NCBI GenBank assembly: GCA_025358025.1
Contig: JANYKW010000176.1
Coordinates: 1 to 64,000 of the forward strand
Source of the DNA: Bacteroidia bacterium
GTDB taxonomy: Bacteria; Bacteroidota; Bacteroidia; Bacteroidales; Prolixibacteraceae
Direction: 5' to 3'
DNA length: 64,000 nt
Part shown: one piece after another, positions 44,060 to 52,733 of the stretch
Position numbering within the stretch: position 1 is the stretch's first letter
Layout: every line of letters starts with the position of its first letter
Program-made: the position numbers and the translations under genes
The notes under the pieces: model-generated
Seen by the model: only the letters and a program-made list of their open reading frames with translations
What the model was told of the DNA's origin: nothing
Databases searched by the model: none

Positions 44060-44065
44060 CCTCCT
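44060..44065 (-). promoter_or_regulatory. Strong Shine-Dalgarno site of infC
   Basis: AGGAGG on the minus strand, 8 nt before the ATA start codon. A full Shine-Dalgarno sequence is uncommon in Bacteroidota and supports a non-AUG start here. Confidence 0.8.
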
Positions 44066-44083
44066 ATTTTAAGTGAATACCAA

Positions 44084-46033
44084 CTAATTGTACAATTCTG
44101 TAAGAATAGATTTGACCTCCTTTTGGATCATCTCCATAAATTCTGTCAAAAGTACCGACCCCTGATCACCTTCCCCCTGACGACGAACAGCAACAGTATC
44201 AGTTTCGTTCTCTTTTTCGCCGACGATGAGCAAATAGGGGATTCTTTTCATCTCGTTGTCACGGATTTTCCTGCCTATCTTTTCGTTACGATCGTCAACG
44301 ACGGTGCGAATATCGGAATTATTTAGATAATCTGAAACTTTTTGCGCATAATCGTTATACTTTTCGCTGATCGGCAATACGACAACCTGCTCGGGTGTGA
44401 GCCAGATAGGAAATTTTCCGGCGGTATGTTCGATCAATACGGCACAAAATCTTTCCATCGACCCAAAGGGAGCGCGGTGAATCATCACTGGACGATGGCG
44501 CTTGTCGTCCGCACCGATGTACTCAAGATCAAAACGTTCCGGAAGATTATAATCCACCTGAATGGTGCCCAGCTGCCAGCTTCTGCCGATGGCATCCTTT
44601 ACCAGGAAGTCGAGCTTCGGACCGTAAAAGGCTGCTTCGCCGAGTTCGGTAACTGTATTCAGCCCTTTTTCTGCACATGCTTCGATGATCGCACGCTCGG
44701 CTTTTTCCCAGTTTTCATCCGAACCGATGTATTTCTCTTTGTTACCCGGATCCCTCAAGGAGATTTGAGCCGTATAGTTTTTGAAGTCCAATGCTTTGAA
44801 GATGATAAAGATGATATCGATTACCTTCAGAAATTCCTCTTTCAGCTGATCCGGACGGCAAAATATGTGGGCGTCGTCCTGGGTAAACCCGCGTACCCGT
44901 GTCAATCCGTGAAGCTCCCCACTCTGCTCGTAGCGGTATACTGTACCGAATTCTGCAAGCCTGACGGGAAGGTCTTTGTACGAACGTGGTTTGAAACGGA
45001 ATATTTCGCAGTGGTGCGGACAATTCATCGGTTTCAACAGGTATTCCTCACCTTCCGTTGGTGTTCTTATTACCTGAAAAGAATCCTTGCCATATTTTTC
45101 ATAGTGACCCGATTTCTTATAGAGTTTGACATCGCCAATATGCGGTGTAATCACCTGGTCGTATCCGAATTTCTTCTGGACTGTCTTTAGAAATTTCTCC
45201 AATTGCTCACGTAACATCGCTCCTTTGGGAAGCCACATAGGTAAACCCTGACCAACTTCCTGAGAAATCATAAACAATTCCATCTCTTTTCCGATCTTGC
45301 GATGGTCGCGTTTTTTTGCCTCTTCCATCAGCACGATATACTCTTCAAGCAATTTCTGCTTGGGGAAGGTGATACCATAGACACGGGTAAGCATCTTGTT
45401 TTTCTCGCTGCCGCGCCAGTAGGCTCCTGCAATACTGGTCAGTTTCAGCGCTTTGATATAACCGGTATTGGGAAGGTGGGGTCCGCGGCAAAGATCAGTA
45501 AAGTTTCCTTGCTGATAAAGGGTGATCGTGCCATCTGCCAATTCAGAAATCAGCTCCTGCTTATATGGATCCCCTTTTTTTGTAAATAATTTCAGCGCAT
45601 CCTGTTTTGAAATTTCCGACCTGATAATTTCTGATTTCGAGCGGGCAAGGTCCATCATCTTCTTCTCGATTTCTGCCAGGTCTTTTTCTGTAATTGTCTT
45701 ACCTTCAGGCAGATCTATATCGTAGTAAAAACCATTGTCGATAGATGGTCCGATGCCGAATTTCGTGCCCGGCAGATAAGCCTCGATGGCTTCTGCCATG
45801 ATGTGGGCCGATGAATGCCAAAAAGTATCTCGTCCCTCCTTGTTATCCCAGGTGTGCAATTTGATGGAAGCATCTGAATTGATCGGACGCATCAGATCGC
45901 GAACTTCTCCGTTGACAGAAATGGAGAGGACCTCTTTGGCCAGATTTCTGCTGATCGCTTCAGCAATCTCTAATCCGTTGACTCCTGCACTAAACTCTCT
46001 GACAGAGTTATCTGGTAGCGTTATCTTAATCAT
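44084..46033 (-). CDS. thrS: Threonyl-tRNA synthetase
   Basis: Class II synthetase of 649 residues with the full bacterial order: TGS domain ([10 protein letters not shown]), editing domain with [10 protein letters not shown] and HxxxH features, catalytic core with the zinc ligand Cys in [10 protein letters not shown], and the anticodon-binding domain. I use the ATG at 46033; the frame extends to a TTG at 46057, but that codon lies within the -7 box. First gene of thrS-infC-rpmI-rplT. Confidence 0.96.
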   Translation of the reverse strand: MIKITLPDNSVREFSAGVNGLEIAEAISRNLAKEVLSISVNGEVRDLMRPINSDASIKLHTWDNKEGRDTFWHSSAHIMAEAIEAYLPGTKFGIGPSIDNGFYYDIDLPEGKTITEKDLAEIEKKMMDLARSKSEIIRSEISKQDALKLFTKKGDPYKQELISELADGTITLYQQGNFTDLCRGPHLPNTGYIKALKLTSIAGAYWRGSEKNKMLTRVYGITFPKQKLLEEYIVLMEEAKKRDHRKIGKEMELFMISQEVGQGLPMWLPKGAMLREQLEKFLKTVQKKFGYDQVITPHIGDVKLYKKSGHYEKYGKDSFQVIRTPTEGEEYLLKPMNCPHHCEIFRFKPRSYKDLPVRLAEFGTVYRYEQSGELHGLTRVRGFTQDDAHIFCRPDQLKEEFLKVIDIIFIIFKALDFKNYTAQISLRDPGNKEKYIGSDENWEKAERAIIEACAEKGLNTVTELGEAAFYGPKLDFLVKDAIGRSWQLGTIQVDYNLPERFDLEYIGADDKRHRPVMIHRAPFGSMERFCAVLIEHTAGKFPIWLTPEQVVVLPISEKYNDYAQKVSDYLNNSDIRTVVDDRNEKIGRKIRDNEMKRIPYLLIVGEKENETDTVAVRRQGEGDQGSVLLTEFMEMIQKEVKSILTELYN

Positions 46034-46054
46034 CTTGGTTTTTTTATGAAGGTG

Positions 46055-46086
46055 CAAAATTAATGAACTTCCGCCGTTTCATCAAA
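46055..46086 (-). promoter_or_regulatory. Promoter of the thrS-infC-rpmI-rplT operon
   Basis: On the minus strand TTTG (46083-46086) is followed after 20 bp by TAATTTTG (46055-46062), a full Bacteroidota-type -33/-7 pair. The -7 box ends 21 bp upstream of the thrS ATG. Confidence 0.7.
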
Positions 46087-46179
46087 TCTATTTTAACCTT
46101 TGTGAAGGAAAGATTTCAGGTTAAGCCGTTTTTTTGATCCTAGCCAGGAAATTGCTCCCCGCAGGAAGGGAATATTTTC

Positions 46180-46187
46180 TATTTTTG
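46180..46187 (+). promoter_or_regulatory. Candidate -7 box of the DPP-IV-type peptidase gene
   Basis: TATTTTTG matches TAnnTTTG and lies 32 bp before the ATG at 46220. A TTG at 46152-46154 is 25 bp upstream, slightly far for a -33 element. Confidence 0.5.
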
Positions 46188-46219
46188 GAGGTTGAAATAA
46201 AATTTATTATACTCATAAA

Positions 46220-48412
46220 ATGCTAAAAAGTTATTCCTTGCTTTTACTGGTCCTGGTGGCTACGCTGGATCTGCAAGCCCAAAGACTTACCATCGAAGAT
46301 GTGGTCATCAAAAGAATCTACGGCCAGAAAACCGTGAATGGCCTGGCTTCCATGAATGATGGTCTGAATTATACTACCCTCGAAAACGCAGGTAAAGAAA
46401 TTGTCAAATACAGTTACAAGACAGGAGAGATAGTGGCCACCCTGCTTGATATCACTGCATTGAAAAACGATTCGCTAAAATCCATTACCGAATACCATTT
46501 CAGCAGCGATGAGAGTAAAGTGCTTCTGATGACTGATCGCAAACCAATTTATCGCAGATCGTTTACTGCCAATTACTTTATTTACAATTTTGTAACCAAA
46601 GAGCTGAAAAGATTATCAACTTTCGGAGAACAGCAACTGGCTACCTTCTCACCCGATGGGGAACGGGTTGCATTCGTCAGGAAGAACAATCTGTTCGTTT
46701 GTAGCCTTCGTTTCGGAACTGAGCGACAGATCACCACCGACGGAGAGTTTAACAAAATTATCAATGGAGCACCCGACTGGGTTTACGAGGAGGAGTTTGA
46801 ATTCAACAAGGGTTTCGAATGGTCACCGGATAGTAAACAACTGGCATACATGAAGTTCAATGAAGAACAAGTGCAGGTTTTTCATTTTCCGTTATACAAG
46901 GGATCCAATCCCGAGAAAAAAGATCTTGCTGTTTATCCAGGCGAATATAGTTTCAAATATCCGAAAGCCGGAGAGAAAAACGCTGTCGTTCAGATTTGGG
47001 TTTATGACATCAAGAGCGGTCACAACATCCGGATGGAAACTGGAAAGGAGACCAACAATTACCTGCCTAAGATCTTATGGACCAACAGCGGTTCAGATTT
47101 GGGTATTTTTCGTATGAACCGGCTGCAAAATAAACTTGAACTGCTTTTAGCCAATCCGTACATCGGGGATACCCGCCTGATTTATACCGAAAAGAACAGC
47201 AGGTATATTGAAACCGACTTTCTGGATAACTTTCAATTTCTGGCAGACAATAAAAATTTCATTGTTCTCAGCGAGCAAAATGGTTATAAACACCTCTATC
47301 TCTACGATATGAGCGGAATTAGGGTCAGGCAACTCACAGAGGGGAAATTCGATGTGATCAAATTTTATGGATATGATCCACTGAAGAAGGTATTTTACTA
47401 TCAGGCAGCTGCAGTTGTTCCCATGCAGAAAGAGGTATATTCCATCACCCTCGACCAAAAGACAAAAAGAGTGCTTTCAACACAAAAGGGAACCAATAAT
47501 GCTGATTTCAGCAACGGATTTAAATATTATGTCAATACTTTTAGCAATATTACAACACCGAATCTGGTTACTTTACATGATATTTCAGGCAAGCAGATCC
47601 GTATATTGGAAGACAATTCTGCGTTGAAAGGGAAACTTGCAGCGATGCAGTTGCCGCACAAGGAGTTTTTTAAATTTACAACTTCTGAAGGTATTGAGCT
47701 GAATGGCTGGATGATAAAGCCGGTTCCGTTCAATCCTGAGTCTAAATATCCTGTATTAATGACCCAGTACAGCGGTCCAAATTCACAGCAGGTACTTGAT
47801 CTGTTTTCAGTTGGCTGGAACGACTATCTTGCGCAGCAGGGGTACCTTGTAGTTTGCGTTGATCCTCGCGGTACAGGTGCCAGGGGAGAAGAATTCCGCA
47901 AATGTACCTACGGTCAGTTGGGGAACCTTGAATCTGACGACCAGGTTGAAACTGCGCGTTTTTTGTCGAAACAGCCTTATGTTGATGCCAAAAAAATTGC
48001 CATCTGGGGCTGGAGTTATGGGGGCTTTATTTCGGCGATGACCTTGTGTAAGGGCGGAGACCTGATACGTGCTGCCATCGCTGTCGCTCCCGTAATCAGT
48101 CACTATTTATACGATACTGTCTATACTGAGCGTTACATGGGGATGCCGGATCAGAATCCGGAAGGTTATGGGCAGAATTCACCTATCGCGCTGGCAAAAG
48201 GCATCAAAGGAAAATTACTGCTTGTCGCCGGAACCGCTGATGACAATGTTCACTACCAGAATACCATCGAATTTGCCGAGGCACTTGTTCAGGCAGGTGT
48301 TCAGTTCAGGATGATGTCTTACAACAACCGCAATCATAATATCACCGGGGGCAATACGACGATGCATCTTTATACCATGTTTGACGAATTTTTGAATGAA
48401 AACCTGAAGTAG
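46220..48412 (+). CDS. Secreted dipeptidyl-peptidase IV-type S9 peptidase
   Basis: A 730-residue S9B peptidase with a signal peptide (about 1-21, ending LQAQ), an eight-bladed propeller from about 30 to 480, and a C-terminal alpha/beta hydrolase domain. The nucleophile serine lies in WGWSYGG, the Asp in AGTADDNVH and the His in RNHNITGG. The propeller has the EEEFEFNKGF text corresponding to the Glu-Glu motif that binds the substrate N-terminus, and the YSGPNSQ oxyanion loop. It releases X-Pro or X-Ala dipeptides from peptides in the periplasm. Confidence 0.94.
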   Translation: MLKSYSLLLLVLVATLDLQAQRLTIEDVVIKRIYGQKTVNGLASMNDGLNYTTLENAGKEIVKYSYKTGEIVATLLDITALKNDSLKSITEYHFSSDESKVLLMTDRKPIYRRSFTANYFIYNFVTKELKRLSTFGEQQLATFSPDGERVAFVRKNNLFVCSLRFGTERQITTDGEFNKIINGAPDWVYEEEFEFNKGFEWSPDSKQLAYMKFNEEQVQVFHFPLYKGSNPEKKDLAVYPGEYSFKYPKAGEKNAVVQIWVYDIKSGHNIRMETGKETNNYLPKILWTNSGSDLGIFRMNRLQNKLELLLANPYIGDTRLIYTEKNSRYIETDFLDNFQFLADNKNFIVLSEQNGYKHLYLYDMSGIRVRQLTEGKFDVIKFYGYDPLKKVFYYQAAAVVPMQKEVYSITLDQKTKRVLSTQKGTNNADFSNGFKYYVNTFSNITTPNLVTLHDISGKQIRILEDNSALKGKLAAMQLPHKEFFKFTTSEGIELNGWMIKPVPFNPESKYPVLMTQYSGPNSQQVLDLFSVGWNDYLAQQGYLVVCVDPRGTGARGEEFRKCTYGQLGNLESDDQVETARFLSKQPYVDAKKIAIWGWSYGGFISAMTLCKGGDLIRAAIAVAPVISHYLYDTVYTERYMGMPDQNPEGYGQNSPIALAKGIKGKLLLVAGTADDNVHYQNTIEFAEALVQAGVQFRMMSYNNRNHNITGGNTTMHLYTMFDEFLNENLK

Positions 48413-48414
48413 CC

Positions 48415-48539
48415 TATGAGATATAAGACATGAGTGATGAGACATGAGATATGAGAGACTGGGTAAGGTGATTTCCAGTTCTCTTATTATGCGGAAATAT
48501 TCAATCAGATTTTCAAAATCTCATGTCTTATATCGCATA
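48415..48539. repeat. Inverted repeat, copy 3 of dispersed ATGAGATATAAGA family
   Basis: TATGAGATATAAGACATGAG (48415-48434) pairs with 48520-48539 with one mismatch, across an 85-nt loop that holds two more direct copies of ATGAGA-type words (48436-48457). It starts two bases after the peptidase stop codon and ends shortly before the tRNA promoter. Confidence 0.85.
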
Positions 48540-48544
48540 TCTTT

Positions 48545-48574
48545 TTTGTTTTTTAATTGAAAAGTATATATTTG
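48545..48574 (+). promoter_or_regulatory. tRNA-Leu promoter
   Basis: TTTG at 48545-48548 and TATATTTG at 48567-48574 are separated by 18 bp, matching the Bacteroidota -33/-7 pair. The -7 box ends 13 bp before the mature tRNA 5' end. Confidence 0.7.
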
Positions 48575-48587
48575 CACCTCATTTCAC

Positions 48588-48671
48588 GCCCAGATGGTGA
48601 AATTGGTAGACACGCTAGTTTCAGGGACTAGTGCTCGTAAGGGTGTGCAAGTTCGAGTCTTGTTCTGGGCA
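48588..48671 (+). tRNA. tRNA-Leu (anticodon CAG)
   Basis: The acceptor stem GCCCAGA (48588-48594) pairs with TCTGGGC (48664-48670), followed by discriminator A. The D-arm contains AATTGGTAGACAC. The anticodon stem CTAGT/ACTAG encloses TTCAGGG, placing CAG at 48622-48624. A long variable arm (class II) and the TTCGAGT T-loop follow. Only CC, not CCA, follows the discriminator, so the terminal A must be added after transcription. Confidence 0.95.
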
Positions 48672-48697
48672 CCGAAAATTGGAGTTAAAAGATGAAA

Positions 48698-48732
48698 AGC
48701 ACTTAAATCAGATGATTCAGGTGCTTTTTTTT
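48698..48732 (+). terminator. Terminator after tRNA-Leu
   Basis: AGCACTTAAATCA pairs with TGATTCAGGTGCT (imperfect inner stem, perfect AGCAC/GTGCT base), followed by eight T residues. It ends the tRNA transcript 27 bp beyond the gene. Confidence 0.85.
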
Positions 48733-49029
48733 GCATATATCATCGGGAACTTTCCTGAAATCATTCAAAAATTAACCGTGATAATGTTTAATAAGTGCTT
48801 AATTTTTGATTCTTTTGCTTTCGATTTTCTCCGAGTTATTTTTTCTAATTGCTGCTGCAAATGAAAGGCTAACCGATGGGCATAAATGGAAACGCTTATG
48901 CCTCCCGAAGGAATATATTCCTTAATTTGGAAAGGAGATACAGATGCTGCTTATTTTTGGCTCTTCATCGTTCGGTGAAGACTGTATCCGTGTATTTTCT
49001 CGGGAAATGAGATTCATAGTTTTTCTATC
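48733..49029 (+). promoter_or_regulatory. Leader region of the molybdenum-cofactor operon with inverted repeats and promoter
   Basis: No gene is visible here. Three elements stand out. GGCATAA (48879-48885) faces TTATGCC (48896-48902) over a 10-nt loop. AAGGAATATATTCCTT (48908-48923) is a perfect 16-bp palindrome. TTTG (48926-48929) and TATTTTTG (48952-48959), 22 bp apart, form a -33/-7 pair, giving a leader of about 65 nt that includes the small hairpin CTTCATCGTTCGGTGAAG (48963-48980). The palindrome abuts the -33 element, a place for an activator or repressor. 48733-48870 holds nothing I recognise. Confidence 0.55.
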
Positions 49030-49755
49030 ATGGAATATTTGTTTCTTGTTTCGCTGTTCATTGTTGCATTTCTCTACTCATCAGTTGGGCATGGCGGGGG
49101 TACGGGTTACCTTGCGCTTTTGGCCCTTTTTGGTATTTCACCGGTTTTTATGAAATCTACGGCATTGATAATCAACGTTTTTGTTTCTGCAATTGCATTT
49201 TTTAGCTATTACAAGGCCGGATTTTTCAAATGGAAACTGATTTTCCCCTTTTTAATCACTTCCATTCCCTTTGCTTATATGGGCGCACTGATCAAGGTGA
49301 ATCCTTCGACCTATAAAATCATTCTGGGCATTTTTTTATTGATTGCTGTGGCACGTATGGTATTTGTGCCTAAGTCAATAAGAGAAATATCCACGAAAGT
49401 TCCTTTTCTGCCGGCACTTGCCATTGGTGCAGTTCTGGGTCTTTTCTCCGGAATGATTGGTATTGGGGGCGGAATTATCCTGAGTCCTGTGCTAATACTG
49501 TTTCATTGGGCAAATGTGAAGGAATCTGCCGCTGCTTCGGCCCTGTTCATTTTTTTGAACTCTTTATCAGGTTTGTTTGGACTTTCTTCCGGAGGATTTA
49601 GCCTGGAGCCACGCATTATCGTGTGGATTATTGTGGGAGTAGCAGGGGGAATTGTGGGCTCCTACCTGGGAAGTTTCAGGATAAAATCGGAGAGGCTTAA
49701 ATTCATGCTTGCCGCAGTTTTATTGGTGGCCAGTATCAAACTCTTTATTTTTTAG
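49030..49755 (+). CDS. TauE/SafE-family permease
   Basis: A 241-residue protein with about eight membrane helices and the two family motifs, SSVGHGGGTGYLALL near the N-terminus and GMIGIGGGIILSPVL in the second half. The family moves sulfite, sulfonates or related organic sulfur anions. As first gene of the Moco operon it could supply or expel a sulfur or oxyanion species linked to cofactor assembly; that is inference. The next gene starts after one spacer base. Confidence 0.88.
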   Translation: MEYLFLVSLFIVAFLYSSVGHGGGTGYLALLALFGISPVFMKSTALIINVFVSAIAFFSYYKAGFFKWKLIFPFLITSIPFAYMGALIKVNPSTYKIILGIFLLIAVARMVFVPKSIREISTKVPFLPALAIGAVLGLFSGMIGIGGGIILSPVLILFHWANVKESAAASALFIFLNSLSGLFGLSSGGFSLEPRIIVWIIVGVAGGIVGSYLGSFRIKSERLKFMLAAVLLVASIKLFIF

Positions 49756-49756
49756 C

Positions 49757-50323
49757 ATGGAACCCATAGCAATCCCTCAGATGTTGTTAATTGCCGGTTC
49801 AGGGCGCAATACAGGTAAAACAACTTTTGCATGCAATATTCTCCGTAAATTCAGTCATGATCATTCAATTATTGCGCTTAAAATTACTCCTCATTTTCAC
49901 AAAAATGTTCAAAGCGGGAAGGTGATAATAAGCGCGGACAACCTTTATATTGCCGAGGAGACCAGTCACCTTACCGGGAAAGACAGTTCCCTGATGCTTC
50001 AGGCCGGCGCTAAGCAATCCTATTTTATCATGACTTCTGATGAGAATCTTCCTGACGCTTTGCAGATAATCGGTGAGCTGCTACCTTCGTGCTCAATGAT
50101 TGTATGCGAATCAGGGGGATTGCGCGCTCATGTCATTCCGGGTTTGTTTTTCCTGATGAGCAGTCCGAAAACAGAAGCAATAAAACCGGCTACCGAAAAA
50201 CTGAAATTGCTCGCCGACCGTGTGGTTATATTTGATGGAGAAAACATTGATTTTGACCTGAATTCAATTGAAATTGCCGATAACCGATGGAAATTAAAAC
50301 AGTGTTCAGATGATGCTATTTGA
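49757..50323 (+). CDS. MobB-like P-loop GTPase
   Basis: A 188-residue protein with the N-terminal P-loop GSGRNTGKTT at about 14-23, resembling MobB and related P-loop accessory proteins of molybdopterin guanine dinucleotide formation. The start ATG at 49757 follows the permease stop with one base between. The rest (KITPHFH, ESGGLRAHVIPGLFF) is only loosely MobB-like. No mobA is present in the window. It overlaps moeA by 14 bp, so translation is probably coupled. Confidence 0.72.
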   Translation: MEPIAIPQMLLIAGSGRNTGKTTFACNILRKFSHDHSIIALKITPHFHKNVQSGKVIISADNLYIAEETSHLTGKDSSLMLQAGAKQSYFIMTSDENLPDALQIIGELLPSCSMIVCESGGLRAHVIPGLFFLMSSPKTEAIKPATEKLKLLADRVVIFDGENIDFDLNSIEIADNRWKLKQCSDDAI

Positions 50324-51485
50324 AGAAGGATTTGAAAAAATAATAGGATATGCACACCCGCTGGGTACTGAGCGGGTGGATTTATTGCATGCCATAACAC
50401 GGACGCTTGCAGATGATGTATGCTCGGATATCTCTATGCCCCCATTCAATAAATCGGCCATGGATGGTTATGCATGCCGGATCGTTGACATAAAGAATCT
50501 GCTGCAGGTAATTGAAGAAATTCCGGCCGGAACTGTGCCAGCAAAAAAGATCGGTGTAAACCAATGTGCCCGGATCATGACCGGAGCAATGGTACCAGAG
50601 GGAGCCGATATGGTGGTTATGAAAGAATATATTGAAAAAATCGGTCCGGATCATATACTTTGCACTCCGGAAAATAGTAATACCAATATCTGCTATTTAG
50701 GAGAAGATGTTAAAGCCGGAGAACAAGTATTAAAAAAAGGTGATTTCATCACACCGGCACATGTTGCCATTCTTGCATCGGTCGGAGGCGTAGATCCTTT
50801 GGTATATAATAAGCCAACGGTCGCAATTCTATCAACAGGCGATGAATTGATGGAGCCTGATGAAATACCCGGAATCTCAAAAATAAGGAACAGCAACAGT
50901 TTCCAATTGCTTGCACAAACTCAGCAACTGGGCGTCACACCTGAATATCTTGGTATTGTGCCCGACGATGAAGTTTTACTTAAAAATATGCTGGAGATGG
51001 CATTGGAGAAATTTCAGGTAATCCTCATCTCAGGCGGGGTATCGGTTGGCGATTTCGATTTTGTACCCAAAATCCTGAAGCAACTGGATGTTAACATCCA
51101 TGTTCATGGTATGGAAGTAAAACCCGGAAAACACCTTTTATTCGGGGAAAGAGCAAATCATTTTGTTTTTGGTTTGCCGGGGAATCCGGTCTCATCATTC
51201 GTTCAGTTTGAGGTATTGGTTAAACCATTTCTGATGGCAATGATGGGGAATTCGGCCACTAAGTCATGCTTGTATCTGCCTCTTGAAGAGGATTATGTCA
51301 GAAAAAAAGGAGATCAGCTATTTTTTGTACCGGTTACAATAACCGGACAAGGAACAGTGCTTCCGGTTGAATATCATGGTTCGGCACATATTCATGCATA
51401 TACCCGTGCACAGGGTATTATGGAAATTCCCAAAGGAGTATTCATTCTTAAGAAAGGAGAAATTGCCTGTGTACGACCGCTTTAA
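50310..51485 (+). CDS. moeA: Molybdopterin molybdenumtransferase
   Basis: A 391-residue enzyme that inserts molybdate (or tungstate) into adenylylated molybdopterin. Family motifs: MPPFNKSAMDGYA, MTGAMVPEGADMVV, LSTGDEL, SGGVSVGDFDFV and GLPGNPVSSFVQFE. Four-domain length is normal. It overlaps the MobB-like gene by 14 bp and moaA by 17 bp. Confidence 0.95.
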   Translation: MMLFEEGFEKIIGYAHPLGTERVDLLHAITRTLADDVCSDISMPPFNKSAMDGYACRIVDIKNLLQVIEEIPAGTVPAKKIGVNQCARIMTGAMVPEGADMVVMKEYIEKIGPDHILCTPENSNTNICYLGEDVKAGEQVLKKGDFITPAHVAILASVGGVDPLVYNKPTVAILSTGDELMEPDEIPGISKIRNSNSFQLLAQTQQLGVTPEYLGIVPDDEVLLKNMLEMALEKFQVILISGGVSVGDFDFVPKILKQLDVNIHVHGMEVKPGKHLLFGERANHFVFGLPGNPVSSFVQFEVLVKPFLMAMMGNSATKSCLYLPLEEDYVRKKGDQLFFVPVTITGQGTVLPVEYHGSAHIHAYTRAQGIMEIPKGVFILKKGEIACVRPL

Positions 51486-52269
51486 CAGACATATCAATTA
51501 CCTGAGGATCTCAGTAACCGATCGATGCAACTTGCGTTGTACCTATTGCATGCCTGAAGAAGGAATTAGCCTGATGAATCATCAGGATATTCTTTCGTTT
51601 GAAGAAATCACGGAGGTCGCAAGGGTTGCTGTTGGTCTCGGTATCGATAAATTCAGGATTACAGGAGGAGAGCCGCTGGTACGGAAGGATATTGTGAAAC
51701 TGATAGCTCAACTGGCTTGTATTCAAGGTGTAAGGGATCTTTCCATGACCACCAACGGGATTTTTCTGGAAGAACTTGCCCAACCTCTCAAAGATGCTGG
51801 TTTACATCGTGTGAACATCAGCCTGGATACTTTAAATCCGGATAAATTCAGCGAAATTACCAGAGGAGGGGATATTCAAAGTGTTTTAAGAGGCATCAAT
51901 GCGGCAAAGGCGGCAGGTCTTAACCCAATAAAAATTAATTGCGTAGTATTTAAATCTTCGATAGAAAAGGATGCCATCCAGGTAAAGGAATTTGGACGTC
52001 TCAATAACCTGAATGTAAGGTTTATTCAGCAAATGAATCTCGAAAGCGGTGAATTTTCGGTTGTGGAAGGCGGAAACGGCGGTAACTGCCATCAATGCAA
52101 CCGGCTCCGGCTTACGGCCAACGGAATGGTAAAACCCTGCCTGTTTGATGAGCAGGAATTTTCAGTGCGCGAACTTGGGGCCGAAAAAGCCTTGATCAAT
52201 GCTTTAAATTGCAAACCGCTTAATGGTTGTTTCAACCGAAAAGGAAGTTTCTATAATATTGGAGGATAA
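51469..52269 (+). CDS. moaA: Compact GTP 3',8-cyclase (MoaA)
   Basis: Radical SAM enzyme that starts Moco synthesis from GTP. I place the start at GTG 51469 (VYDRFNRHINYLRISVTDRC), preceded by AAAGGAG, giving 266 residues; longer in-frame starts lie inside moeA. The first cluster is CNLRCTYC (Cys20, 24, 27) and the second C-x2-C-x13-C (Cys207, 210, 224), with the GTP-binding arginines in NRLRLT and the essential C-terminal Gly-Gly (ends FYNIGG). MoaA is usually about 330 residues; here the stretch between the two clusters is about 45 residues shorter, lacking the GTVGFI segment. It may be a compact functional variant. Confidence 0.88.
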   Translation: MYDRFNRHINYLRISVTDRCNLRCTYCMPEEGISLMNHQDILSFEEITEVARVAVGLGIDKFRITGGEPLVRKDIVKLIAQLACIQGVRDLSMTTNGIFLEELAQPLKDAGLHRVNISLDTLNPDKFSEITRGGDIQSVLRGINAAKAAGLNPIKINCVVFKSSIEKDAIQVKEFGRLNNLNVRFIQQMNLESGEFSVVEGGNGGNCHQCNRLRLTANGMVKPCLFDEQEFSVRELGAEKALINALNCKPLNGCFNRKGSFYNIGG

Positions 52270-52273
52270 ATCT

Positions 52274-52732
52274 ATGACAGAATTAACTCATACCGATTCT
52301 CAGGGTAATGCCCGCATGGTGGACGTTACCGGTAAGGAGGAGCAAATGCGCGTAGCAAAGGCATCCGGGCATATAAAGTTGTCGCCTGATACTTTACTGC
52401 TAATCTCCAAAAACCTGTTGAAAAAAGGTGATGTATTGACCATAGCAGAAATTGCAGGGATCCAGGCAGCCAAGCGGACATCTGACCTGATCCCCCTTTG
52501 TCACAACATCGTATTGAACAAAGTGCTGGTAAAGGCCACTTTGAATGATAATGGAGTAACTATCTCCAGTGAAGTGCGCTGCACCGGAATAACCGGCGTC
52601 GAAATGGAAGCGCTGACGGCTGTAGGCGTATCCTTGCTGACTATCTATGATATGTGTAAAGCAGTTGATAAAGAGATGGTTATCAATCAAATACAACTGA
52701 TCGATAAAACAAAAACAAATATACCAGGGTAA
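52274..52732 (+). CDS. moaC: Cyclic pyranopterin monophosphate synthase
   Basis: Converts the MoaA product to cPMP. The 152-residue protein (ATG at 52274, GGAGG 10 nt upstream, overlapping the moaA 3' end) has the family motifs ARMVDVTGK, GIQAAKRTSDLIPLCHN, GVEMEALTAVGVSLLTIYDM in part, and the catalytic Lys in CKAVDKEM. It follows moaA with a 4-bp gap. Confidence 0.96.
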   Translation: MTELTHTDSQGNARMVDVTGKEEQMRVAKASGHIKLSPDTLLLISKNLLKKGDVLTIAEIAGIQAAKRTSDLIPLCHNIVLNKVLVKATLNDNGVTISSEVRCTGITGVEMEALTAVGVSLLTIYDMCKAVDKEMVINQIQLIDKTKTNIPG

Positions 52733-52733
52733 G

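Noticed and set aside
44342-45190. A 282-codon open frame on the plus strand
   Set aside because: It lies entirely antisense to thrS, whose domains are unmistakable; the frame has no recognisable motif.
48631-48864. A 77-codon open frame after the peptidase gene
   Set aside because: It begins inside tRNA-Leu and runs through the terminator; not a plausible gene.
48860-49029. A definite Moco riboswitch before the Moco operon
   Set aside because: I cannot match the known consensus by eye, and the likely promoter lies downstream of the main hairpins; reported only as candidate regulatory elements.
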